Assembly (NCBI RefSeq): GCF_001931485.1 | Contig: NZ_MSDV01000078.1 | Span: 1 to 64,000, forward strand | Origin: Burkholderia sp. SRS-W-2-2016 | Lineage (GTDB): Bacteria > Pseudomonadota > Gammaproteobacteria > Burkholderiales > Burkholderiaceae | DNA length: 64,000 nucleotides | Direction: 5' to 3' | Shown here: positions 49,669 to 57,900 of the stretch, in pieces | Position numbering within the stretch: the stretch's first letter is position 1 | Layout of the letters: each line of letters opens with the position of its first letter | Notes under the pieces: model-generated | What the model was told of the DNA's origin: nothing | Databases searched by the model: none | The model's input: only the letters and a program-made list of their open reading frames with translations | Translations under genes and position numbers: made by a program

Positions 49669-50340
49669 ATGGCAGTGTTGGCAATACCGCTCCTCGAAGG
49701 GGCGGGCGAAGCGATAGCAGCCGCATGGTCGGCGTTCGTTTCGTCGGGTGCAGCAACGGCGACGGCTGGTGGTGCAGCCACGGCGGCGGTTCTGGCGTTG
49801 CCGGGAGACACGGCAAAGGATAGAGACAAGGCAAAAGCGGAGGCACAGCCTATCGCGCGCACGCGGGAACAGCGCTGCAAGTGTCCGGCTGAAAAAGGTA
49901 CTAAAGCGCCTGTGCCATATGAAATGTCTGAGCTTTCAGCAAGGTACCAGTACTACATAACCGGGTTTACTCCAGGATGGGAATGGAAGTTCAGTAACAA
50001 GGATTTCGACGGTTTTGAAAAGGCGAAGTGTTTGTTGCAGGAAGCTAAAGCCAACTATGACTTTTTCTTTGATAACAAGGGAAAGCCGAAATTTTTCTTC
50101 TTCTATGGGAAAGGACCTAAAAATCCAGGAGAGGCGAAATCAAAGCCCGCGTATGACAGCATAATGAGTCAGGCCAGAGAGCAGAGCAATGTCGTCATTG
50201 CCAATCCACCAACTAGTTTGCGGTGGTATTTTATGCAGAAGAATTTCTTTCAATGGGCCACCGTAGAGTTCGGAAGCAACGGGTTTCCGATAACCACTGA
50301 ACACAAAGAGATGCTGATAAAGGAAGGCGCCGGATCATGA
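49669..50340 (+). CDS. Tox-REase-5 domain T6SS nuclease effector
   Basis: 223 residues. The N-terminus (VLAIPLLEGAGEAIAAAWSA) is a hydrophobic translocation or loading segment ending in the usual ALPGD. The toxin domain at about 70-215 matches the restriction-endonuclease-fold toxin 5 family: C-x-C-P, ARYQYYITGF, then the PD-(D/E)xK-like core D114, E125 and K127 (FDGFEKAKCLLQEAKANYDF), an Asn-Pro-P loop and WYFMQ. It should cut DNA of competitor cells. Base composition drops in the toxin part, a mark of recent exchange. The immunity gene overlaps it by 4 bp. Confidence 0.85.
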   Translation: MAVLAIPLLEGAGEAIAAAWSAFVSSGAATATAGGAATAAVLALPGDTAKDRDKAKAEAQPIARTREQRCKCPAEKGTKAPVPYEMSELSARYQYYITGFTPGWEWKFSNKDFDGFEKAKCLLQEAKANYDFFFDNKGKPKFFFFYGKGPKNPGEAKSKPAYDSIMSQAREQSNVVIANPPTSLRWYFMQKNFFQWATVEFGSNGFPITTEHKEMLIKEGAGS

Positions 50341-51041
50341 ACAGTCACGATGTTCTCGACATTGAATTGAGGCTTACATTCCGCCTTAACCAATCTGCTT
50401 TGCCGTCTCCCTCTCAGCAAGGCGACGACGTTTGGAGATTTGCTCAAAGAGCAGAGCATGTCGGTTTTGACCTGAATCAATGGTTTGTTATGGGGGACCC
50501 AGATGTCCCGGCATTCAACATCGCGGGACCATCCGATGCGCTTATTGAAACAGCATCCGGCGAGCCAGGCGCATCTTCGAGTAGTACTCATGTTTGGAAC
50601 GGGCTTGAAGGAACAGGCGGTGCAGGCTTCGGAGCAACCTACGAGTTAAAATGGTTGTCAAAATTTGATTTCAGAGCAGAAGGCTTCGATTGCTTACGCT
50701 CTTACGAGCGCGTCGCCGAGCTTGTTGTTGGAGCATTAGAAATCTGGCCCGGCGCGGTGGTGCAAGTCGGTCCTTACGCATACTCCGCCACGAAGGTTTT
50801 CCCCGACCGCCCTGGCGTCGGCTGGATGCTCTACCTGCCGCACACGCTCACCCCCGCACAAGTGCCGGAAGCCCGCGCCCTGATTCCTGTCATGCGCGAC
50901 GATAAACAGCAAGGCACGATCATTGTTAGCGTGACGGACGAAGTGTTCGACGTGAACAACCGCGATCACCTCAAGGTGGCAAACGATATCGAAATCCGAT
51001 TGGCAGACCAGGACCTGTTGCCGCGATTCGTTGATCTCTGA
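50337..51041 (+). CDS. Imm52-like immunity protein for the Tox-REase-5 effector
   Basis: 234 residues, cytoplasmic, no signal peptide. ATG overlaps the effector stop (ATGA), the standard toxin-immunity layout. The pattern (IELRLTFRLNQSALPSPSQQ; GPYAYSATKVFPDRPGVGWM; the final RLADQDLLPRF) fits the Imm52 family, known to pair with Tox-REase-5 toxins. The first 120 residues are AT-rich and the rest is high in G+C. Such mosaic composition may reflect swapped specificity modules. Confidence 0.75.
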   Translation: MNSHDVLDIELRLTFRLNQSALPSPSQQGDDVWRFAQRAEHVGFDLNQWFVMGDPDVPAFNIAGPSDALIETASGEPGASSSSTHVWNGLEGTGGAGFGATYELKWLSKFDFRAEGFDCLRSYERVAELVVGALEIWPGAVVQVGPYAYSATKVFPDRPGVGWMLYLPHTLTPAQVPEARALIPVMRDDKQQGTIIVSVTDEVFDVNNRDHLKVANDIEIRLADQDLLPRFVDL

Positions 51042-51081
51042 GTTCGGCTCGCTGCCCTGTTTCAACAGGGTTTCTTCATGT

Positions 51082-51110
51082 GAAAAGGCCCGCTCCACGC
51101 GGGCCTTTTC
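51082..51110. terminator. bidirectional terminator
   Basis: GAAAAGGCCCGC, a 5-base loop and GCGGGCCTTTTC form a perfect 12-bp stem with A and T tails. It serves the T6SS island from the left and the 161-residue gene from the right. Confidence 0.85.
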
Positions 51111-51114
51111 AGTG

Positions 51115-51600
51115 TTATACCTGCCTCCAGTGATTGACACGTTGAAGCGTCGCGTTACGACGCCACCTGTTCCGTTCTACCGCGATCTTCTTCAGCAGCC
51201 GTGATACGTCCTCGCGCTTATTCACTTTATCCGCCTGTTGCATAGCGGCCTGATATTCTTCAGGCGTCGGCTCGACACCATCGCAGCACCTGTTTACTAC
51301 TACCGTAAGCGCATCCATCGACGGCCCGGCATAGCGCTCGCGCAACGCGACCAACGCGTCGGGCGTAAGGCGAGTCAGGTCGTCGTTCTGCAAGGTAGCT
51401 GCGCTAATCTTCAGCACTGGCTCCAGCCATACAAGCAACTCTGACGTATGCTGCTTTCTCACTTCGAGCGAACGAAGGTTGTCATAGCATCGCTTCCTAT
51501 CGTTGTTGTCCAGGGTGGCGGGCGCGAAACGATACGTGAATTCCGTTCGCTCCCATCCCATGTACTCGCGCACGTGAGTGACATTAGCTCCTAGATTCAT
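51115..51600 (-). CDS. hypothetical lysogeny-region protein, 161 aa
   Basis: Unknown. The N-terminal half (NVTHVREYMGWERTEFTYRF) could be a divergent helix-turn-helix; the C-terminus is a basic helix (RLLKKIAVERNRWRRNATLQ). Leftward, in line with the XRE regulator, excisionase and integrase. GGAGGCAG precedes the start on the minus strand, a very strong ribosome-binding site. Confidence 0.6.
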   Translation of the reverse strand: MNLGANVTHVREYMGWERTEFTYRFAPATLDNNDRKRCYDNLRSLEVRKQHTSELLVWLEPVLKISAATLQNDDLTRLTPDALVALRERYAGPSMDALTVVVNRCCDGVEPTPEEYQAAMQQADKVNKREDVSRLLKKIAVERNRWRRNATLQRVNHWRQV

Positions 51601-51626
51601 TTCTGCTGCCTCCTAAATGGACTCAC

Positions 51627-51653
51627 AAAAAAAAACCCGCACCTGAGTGCGGG
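51627..51653 (-). terminator. rho-independent terminator, leftward
   Basis: On the minus strand CCCGCAC, loop TCAG and GTGCGGG are followed by nine T. It ends transcription from the regulator side before the 161-residue gene, which therefore needs its own promoter or read-through. Confidence 0.85.
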
Positions 51654-51707
51654 CTCTGAACACCTGGCGCAGTCCGGAGGATCGGGCCGCGCCGGTACAA
51701 CGCGGTT

Positions 51708-51851
51708 CTATCCATCCGGGCACGCGATGGGCGTACGAATGCCTTTCGCACCTGTGAATATCTTTTTCATTGCGAGTCCAAACTGATTAATGGAAGGCGC
51801 AACTGATTTTTCAGTGTTGCCTTTCCTTCTCGTTCGTCTGTTCAGGTTCAT
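51708..51851 (-). CDS. small basic peptide, 47 aa
   Basis: ATG 51851 has GGAG eight bases upstream and lies 18 bp after the stop of the double-XRE regulator. The product opens MNLNRRTRRKGNTEKS and has net positive charge throughout. No family is known to me. It ends about 55 bp before the terminator. Confidence 0.4.
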   Translation of the reverse strand: MNLNRRTRRKGNTEKSVAPSINQFGLAMKKIFTGAKGIRTPIACPDG

Positions 51852-51868
51852 GTTTTTTCTCCAGCCGC

Positions 51869-52951
51869 CTATAGGCGAGCGCTTCGGGCGTTGAGGTTGT
51901 CGGTCTTACCCTGCCGACCGTGCGCGCTCGGCGTGGGTTCAGCCTGAGAGGAAACGGTCTCGACTACCAGACTCTTAGGGCATAGCAACTGCATCGGGTT
52001 GCAGGAAAGAACCATTGCGAGGCTTTTGCGGGTACGGTCCCGCAACACGGGCAATGCTTCCATATCCTTGAATGCTTTCGGTGTGCAGCCGAAGGCCTTA
52101 GCGCACTGGTCTATGGTCATATGTCGGTACAGCCGCCACGCGACAACTGGAGATTTGCCTTGGATCAGGTACGCCATGACGGCATCAGGGTAACGGGTGT
52201 CGTCCGGGGCATATTCCATCGCACGCGCCTTTCGCGTGCGAATGGACTGAACAGGTGTTGTTTCGGAACCGGGCTTTGGAGTTAGCTGCGCGACCGTGCA
52301 GTCGTAGATATCTGCACATCGCTTCAGCGTATCTATGTTTGGCACGTTGTAGCCGTGCTCGTGCCAGAGGATCGTGTCCCGCGAGAGTCCCGCCAGTTCG
52401 GCCGCTTCGCCAGGTGAAAGCTCTCGATAGAGACGCCATGCGCGCAACATATAAGTTCCTTGCTCGATCAGCCTCGCCACCTCCTCGGGAACTGGCTCCG
52501 AAAACACGCGCGGAAAGAAAACCTGCTGTTTCGGGCGACGGGGGCGTTTCAGGGAGTCCGGTTCCTGCGGCGGTGCGGACGGGCCGGTGGGCGTTGCGCC
52601 CGGCGACGATGGGAATTCCACGGCTCGCAAGGCCTCCTGCATTATCCGTTCTTCGGGCGTCAGAAAAAGGCGTTCGGCCCGTTCCCGTTTAGTTTGTGGC
52701 GCGGGAGGTTTAATTGGGGACGGCTCGTCGCCGATGGATGCGGGACCGGGCAGGCTGGCCAGGCTGGCAAGTGAACTCCGGTATGTGCCACGCGGGGTAT
52801 GTTTTTCCACTTCGGCCGTCTGCGCCCGCAGCGCGGCATTCCTGAATTCCATCAGGAGATTGAAGACCCTGATTGGCAATTCGACCGACTCGCGATTACC
52901 TTCGTGATCGGTAGTAAAACGGCACCCGGATAAATCAAAGCCGTAATTCAT
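51869..52951 (-). CDS. regulator with two XRE-type helix-turn-helix domains
   Basis: 360 residues from ATG 52951. The N-terminal 40 residues (MNYGFDLSGCRFTTDHEGNR) form a small beta domain, followed by a Pro-rich linker. HTH 1 is at about 166-222 (LRAWRLYRELSPGEAAELAG then LSRDTILWHEHGYNVPNIDT). HTH 2 is at about 265-320 (AWRLYRHMTIDQCAKAFGCT). Each begins with the same A-W-R-L-Y-R motif, so the domains are internal duplicates. It is the most likely prophage repressor in the window. It lies beside the excisionase, but 46 kb from the early control region in this linear form. Confidence 0.68.
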   Translation of the reverse strand: MNYGFDLSGCRFTTDHEGNRESVELPIRVFNLLMEFRNAALRAQTAEVEKHTPRGTYRSSLASLASLPGPASIGDEPSPIKPPAPQTKRERAERLFLTPEERIMQEALRAVEFPSSPGATPTGPSAPPQEPDSLKRPRRPKQQVFFPRVFSEPVPEEVARLIEQGTYMLRAWRLYRELSPGEAAELAGLSRDTILWHEHGYNVPNIDTLKRCADIYDCTVAQLTPKPGSETTPVQSIRTRKARAMEYAPDDTRYPDAVMAYLIQGKSPVVAWRLYRHMTIDQCAKAFGCTPKAFKDMEALPVLRDRTRKSLAMVLSCNPMQLLCPKSLVVETVSSQAEPTPSAHGRQGKTDNLNARSARL

Positions 52952-52993
52952 TTGTAACCTCGAACGTCGAAGCGGCCTGACTGCCCGCATATA

Positions 52994-53275
52994 TCACTGA
53001 TTCGGCTCTGCCGAGTGAACAAGCATCCGCATCCGGTTTTCCCAATCGCGGGCGTCACCTGTCGTAATCATGACTTTCCGGCCTAACCGCATTTCGTGCG
53101 GGCCTTTGCCCGCGTGGCGTAGCCGGTAATAGAAAGACCGGCTGAGGTGATAAGCGTCGCAGAACTCGTCAATCGTGAATGCGCGTCGCAAATCTGTGTC
53201 AGCGACCGCTGGCGATGCGTCGGTAAGCGCGCCCGATGTCACACCGGAAACTGACGGGCTGGTCTCCTGTTGCAT
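52994..53275 (-). CDS. AlpA/excisionase-like DNA-binding protein
   Basis: 93 residues. The C-terminal 60 form a MerR/AlpA-type winged helix: FTIDEFCDAYHLSRSFYYRL, then H-A-G-K-G-P-H-E-M-R-L-G-R-K-V-M-I. This is the usual composition of phage excisionases and of AlpA activators that control integrase. The first 28 residues are disordered. It lies between the repressor candidate and the integrase and fits a role in prophage excision. Confidence 0.75.
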   Translation of the reverse strand: MQQETSPSVSGVTSGALTDASPAVADTDLRRAFTIDEFCDAYHLSRSFYYRLRHAGKGPHEMRLGRKVMITTGDARDWENRMRMLVHSAEPNQ

Positions 53276-53393
53276 GGCATTGCTCCTTGTCGGGGCAAGT
53301 AGGCCCCTAAAAAGTATTTATAAATGCCAGTACATGCCTGTGGATAAGTGCTTTTTTTTATTGCAATCCTGCCGGTGATTAGTTAGTTAGATG

Positions 53394-53424
53394 AAAAAAA
53401 AGCACACGTTTCTAAGCGTGTGCT
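53394..53424 (-). terminator. integrase terminator
   Basis: On the minus strand AGCACACG, an 8-base loop and CGTGTGCT are followed by eight T. It lies 22 bp after the integrase stop. Confidence 0.85.
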
Positions 53425-53446
53425 CCATGCGGTAAGCTGAGACGAG

Positions 53447-54679
53447 TTACGCGGCGAGCCGTACCGACGCGCTGGTCGGGCGTTCCAGCAGGCGGACGGC
53501 GCGGGCGCGATGTTGCGGCGACAGATGCGCGTAGCGCAGCGTCATTTTCAGGTCGGCATGCCCCAGCAGTTCGCGGACCGTATTCAAATCTACGCCTGCC
53601 ATGACCAGCCGGGATGCAAAGTGGTGGCGCATGTCGTGCCAGCGGAAGGCGTTCAGTTCCGCAGCAGCCCGGATATCCGGCCATGCCTTCAGGTCGCGCA
53701 GCGGAGCGTCGCCCGACTCGTTGGGAAACACCAAGCGGTTGACCGCGCGAGCGTGCCAGCGTTTCAGTATCGCCAGTGCTTCGGCATTCAGGGGAACGTG
53801 GCGCAGCTTGCCAGACTTCGCGTTCTCGGAACGAACGGTGACAAAGGCGTGTTGAAGGTCAACATCGCGCCATTGCAGTTTCAGAAGTTCGCCACGGCGC
53901 AGACCCGTGTGCAGGCTCACGACAATGGCGACTTCGGCCGCATCTTCATGGTCTGCGCCGTACTTCGCGCACAGCAATGCGCGGCGCGCAGCAAGGACCG
54001 CATAAAGCCGGTCCTCTTCTTCCTGGTCAAGGAAGCGCACTTTGCCATCAGGCTCAGCCTGCTTGCGTACCTTCTTCATTGGACTGACGGGGATCAGTTC
54101 CCACTCAACAGCGCGTGCGAAAAGACCCCGCAGCGCGTTCAGCTTGCGGTTCAGTGTGGACGGCTTCAATCCTGCTTTCAGTAAATCCGAACGCCAGGCT
54201 TCAATCGTCAACGCAGTGCATTCATCCAGCGCCGTGTCCAGCAGCTTAGGAAACGACATGCGGATCATCTTCGCCGTCAGAGTGGCGCGTGCCTGTGTCA
54301 TCTTCGTTTGAAGATGGCACTCGTAACGCTCGTCAAGGAACGCACGGATGGTCGGCACGCCTGCGACCTTCTGAACCGCAACGCGTTGCGCCTTGCGCTC
54401 GACTAACTGAAGGGGCGAGTCGCTTTTGCGGTCAAGCAAAGCGATTTCGCGGCGGCAAAGCTCGCGTGCTTCTCCGGGCTGAAGGTCAGGCCAGCGCGCG
54501 ATGTTGCGGCGGCCCTGAGTGCCGTCCGGCTTGACCCAGCGATAGGTGTAGGCAACGGTGCCCACGGGAGAAACCTTGATGCCGAAGCCGGTCAGGTCCG
54601 CGTCCTGGAACGCCTGGTATTTTCCGTTCGGTGAAATGGCGCGAATGAATGCGCGGTCGATGCGGTGACGTGTGCCCAT
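53447..54679 (-). CDS. int: prophage tyrosine integrase
   Basis: 410 residues, P4-type. An N-terminal DUF4102-like arm-binding domain (YQAFQDADLTGFGIKVSPVG, then YRWVKPDGTQGRRNIARWPD) and a SAM-like core-binding domain (LNALRGLFARAVEWELIPVS) are followed by the catalytic domain. The Arg of box I is in LHTGLRRGELLKLQW, the box II H-x-x-R is HDMRHHFASRLVMAG, and the nucleophile Tyr is in TLRYAHLSPQHRARAV. It inserts and excises the prophage. It lies at the right prophage edge, reading inward, about 50 bp from paired AGGACAA repeats. Confidence 0.95.
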   Translation of the reverse strand: MGTRHRIDRAFIRAISPNGKYQAFQDADLTGFGIKVSPVGTVAYTYRWVKPDGTQGRRNIARWPDLQPGEARELCRREIALLDRKSDSPLQLVERKAQRVAVQKVAGVPTIRAFLDERYECHLQTKMTQARATLTAKMIRMSFPKLLDTALDECTALTIEAWRSDLLKAGLKPSTLNRKLNALRGLFARAVEWELIPVSPMKKVRKQAEPDGKVRFLDQEEEDRLYAVLAARRALLCAKYGADHEDAAEVAIVVSLHTGLRRGELLKLQWRDVDLQHAFVTVRSENAKSGKLRHVPLNAEALAILKRWHARAVNRLVFPNESGDAPLRDLKAWPDIRAAAELNAFRWHDMRHHFASRLVMAGVDLNTVRELLGHADLKMTLRYAHLSPQHRARAVRLLERPTSASVRLAA

Positions 54680-54730
54680 GCTGCGATGTCCTCATATATA
54701 GATGGGGCACCGCGCCGCAAGCTGGCCTGA

Positions 54731-54750
54731 CAGGACAAAATCAGGACAAA
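54731..54750 (+). promoter_or_regulatory. paired AGGACAAA repeats, candidate integrase arm sites (right end)
   Basis: CAGGACAAA at 54731-54739 and 54742-54750, 11 bp apart, in the same orientation as the pair at 2180-2200. They lie just upstream of the integrase, where arm sites or excisionase sites are expected. Confidence 0.4.
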
Positions 54751-54835
54751 GCCTGCGATGTACAACGGTGCATGCCCAGGCATCAACATACACACAAGTC
54801 TTTGATTTTTAAATCAAATGGAACGTCCGCGCACA

Positions 54836-54875
54836 CCGGTAGACAGAAAGAATCCCCCGCACAGGGGCAACACCA
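54836..54875 (+). repeat. host repeat copy with CCCCGCACAGGGG
   Basis: CCCCGCACAGGGG at 54855-54867 followed by CAACACCAATAGACC matches the tail of the intergenic repeat I recognise from Burkholderia genomes. The same 13 bp is present at 2072-2084. Confidence 0.5.
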
Positions 54876-54958
54876 ATAGACCGAAAGCAAAACAAGGAAA
54901 GGCCAACACCCTAAGAAAACAAAAAAAAGCGCCGGCCCGCGCCAAGGGCAAAAAGCAA

Positions 54959-57900
54959 TCACCAACTATACCGATACCCCAAATTCCCAAACACCCCCTG
55001 CCGATACTCCCCCCCAAGATTTCGAGCATATTTCACATTGGCATAAAACTCGCCACGCTTTCCAAAACCGGCAGTCACCCCAACCCCCAATTCATACCAG
55101 GTTCGCGCCAGCCCCAACCTGAACGGCGTCCCTCCAACCACAGTCTGCCCAGGCGCAAGAAAGTCATGCAAAACATCCGCCGTAAAATAAGGCGTCGCAG
55201 CAGACGTCCGCGTCTCGTTATATAGATCAGGATTAAAAACCCGCACCCCAACCCGCCCACGCAACGCATTCATCGTCGTCCCGGAGACATCCGAAACGTT
55301 ATCGCTGAACCGGTTTAGCTTCAGATACTGATACATCAACTGCGCCTGCGGCTCGACCGCGACCGCGCTACTCCCAATCTGAAACGGCTTCCCGATCTCC
55401 TGAGACAACGCAACTCCAAAACCGTGTTGCGACGCGGCGTTGCCGTTGACATCGCTATAACTGTTCTCGTAATGCGTCAATTGCGCAACGCTATCGAAAT
55501 ACGTGCCGTCGCCCAGATAGCGCGTCCAATACCCACCGACACTCTGCGCATGCATATTCATCGAACCCGTCGAGTTCGACAGCGACTCATTGATGCTGCG
55601 CGCCGAGTCGCTAAAGCTCGCACTCGCCGTTCCGAAAGTAACCGTCACCCCCGCGTGCGTACTCCCCTTTCCAGCCGTCTGATCGAGCGTCCAGTCCTTA
55701 CCGAACTGCGCGAAAAAAGTCTTCGCATCGGCCGAGAAACGATCGTTGGCATTTGCATCGAGACTCTGTCCGCCAATGCGCCCCCACACGCCATTGCGAT
55801 TCGCCGGCTGCTGCCTCTCGACGGCGACGATGTCGCCCACGCGCTCATGCATGCGACCCAGAACCTCGAAACCGTAATCGGCGTTCAACGCCGGCGTCAG
55901 CGTATAACCGACCACCCCAGGCCGGTACGCGATCGGCGCGGGCCGCGGCAGCCCGCCTTGGAACGGCGGCGACGGATCGCCGGAACCCGGCAGCAGATAA
56001 GAACGCAGATACCAGTTATCAGCGCTGCTCTGGCCACCTCGATACAACAGATATTCATAAGCACCCGACTGCACCGGCGCAGCCAGATGGAACGCGGATG
56101 CGCTCGTCGTCGCACCGTTCGCGGTAACCACGACGGGAATGCCATCGCGTGTCGTCAGTGCACCGGGACCGCCGGTATTGGTGATTTTCAGCGCGCTAGT
56201 GCCGCTCGCCGCGCCGCCGTTCACGATCAATTGATCCGTCGGCGAATCGTCCGCGCCGAGATAGGTGTTCAACGCCAGCGTGCCGCCGTTGCCGACATAG
56301 CTGGCAGTGCTTACCGTCTTGTAGCTGCTCGCCGCGGCCGGATCCCCGCTCGGCGCAACGAACGCGACGGTGCCCGCATTGACGAGATTGCTCAGCGTCG
56401 AGTTCGCGCTCACGTTCCAGTTGCTGGTCGCGTCGAGCGTCAACGCCGCCGTCGCGATGCGACCTGTCAGCGTCGTTTGGTTGGTCAGCAGCACGTTGCC
56501 GCTGCTGGTTGCATCCGAAACGATGTCGCCGGTCAGGTTCTCGCCCGCCGCGGTCATCGTCACGTTGCTGCCATTCACGAGACTCAGCAATGTGCCGTTG
56601 CCGGCGCTGACGGCCGCGCCACCCTGCACGGTCAGCGCGGCATTCGCGCCGTCCGCGAGGAAAGCGGGGCCGCTCGACGAAGCGACGCTGCCGCCTGTCA
56701 CCGTCACGGCGCTGGCCGCGCCATTGGCCAACGTATCCGACATGACGATGCCCGAGGTCACCCCCGTCAGCGTCGTTCCGGTAAGGCTCAACGCGCCGCC
56801 GCTATCCGCGCGCGCGCCATTGGCCGCCGCGCTGTCGATCGATGATCCGGTAGCGACGATGCTCGCACCATTGCGCGCCACGATACCGTCGGCCCGATCA
56901 CCAGCAGTCTTTACCGTGCTCGTGTCGAGCGTAACGGCCGCGCCATCGGTTGCGACTACGCCGTCGGCCGCCTGGCCCGTGCTGCTGACTCGCGCGCCCG
57001 CGAGCACCGCGCTCCCGCCGCTGCCGATCTCGACCCCGACCGCGTTATCGCCGGACGTCGCGATAGTGGCGCTGGCATTCGTTACTCGCGAGCCCGCGCC
57101 GGTCACGTACAGACCGGTCGCGTCGTCGCCCGAGGTCGTGATGGTGGTAGCCGAATCGGCCGAGATCGTTGCGCCCGCACCGGTCGACGAGATGCCGTCG
57201 CTCGCGTTGCCGGTCGTGTCGATGTGCGTACCTGTGAGCGCGATCGTCGAATTCGCGCCGAGGTTATTGATGCCGTGTCCCGAGCCGCTCACCGAGATCG
57301 AAGTCGCGCCCGCGCTCACGCCGCCACCGGTATCCGTCGCGTCGATCAGCACGCCGTCCGCGCTGCCGCCCGCGACGATACTGCCCGCCCCTGACAACGC
57401 CACCGACGCGCCCGCTCCGGTCAGATGCACCGCCGCGACGCCGTCGTCGGCCCGGATCGTGCCGCTGTTGCTCAGGGTGGCGGTTGCCCCCTGAACCAGC
57501 GCGCCCGTGCCGTTGGTGACGCGGATCGTCGCTGCATTATCGACCGTGCCCTGCGGTCCCACCACGACGCCGGTCGATCCCGCGCCGCTCAGCGTGATCG
57601 TGTTGTTGTTGATCAGCGTGCCGAGATTCTGCGCGACGAAGCCGGTGACGCCGGCAGTACTCGAAGTCACCGCGGCGTTGTTGGTGAGCTGCGTCGCGAC
57701 CGCTGTACCGCTTGCCGCATTGGACAGATCGTGAGCCTGCCCGTCGACGACCCCGGCAATCGCGCCCGTCGCGTTCAGGTTGATCGTGGTGCCGGCATCG
57801 ATGGTCCCGTTCGCGCCGCCTTCGTCGACGATCGCGACACCGTTCGCGCCGTTCACGTTGTAGACCGACGTACCGGTGGCCAACGTGGTGCCCGCGCCGG

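Larger units (their letters stand above)
54680..54958. other. prophage right end / host junction
   Basis: Non-coding, between integrase and autotransporter. It holds the paired repeats, a copy of the host repeat core and an A-rich tract at about 54900-54930. A dyad, TTTGATTT/AAATCAAA, lies at 54801-54817. Confidence 0.55.

Noticed and set aside
55424..56845. 473-codon open frame on the plus strand
   Set aside because: It runs antisense through the autotransporter. Its product is Arg/Ala/Ile-rich with no domain pattern, a by-product of repetitive GC-rich coding. The same holds for 56370-57494, 57425-58252 and 58592-60016.
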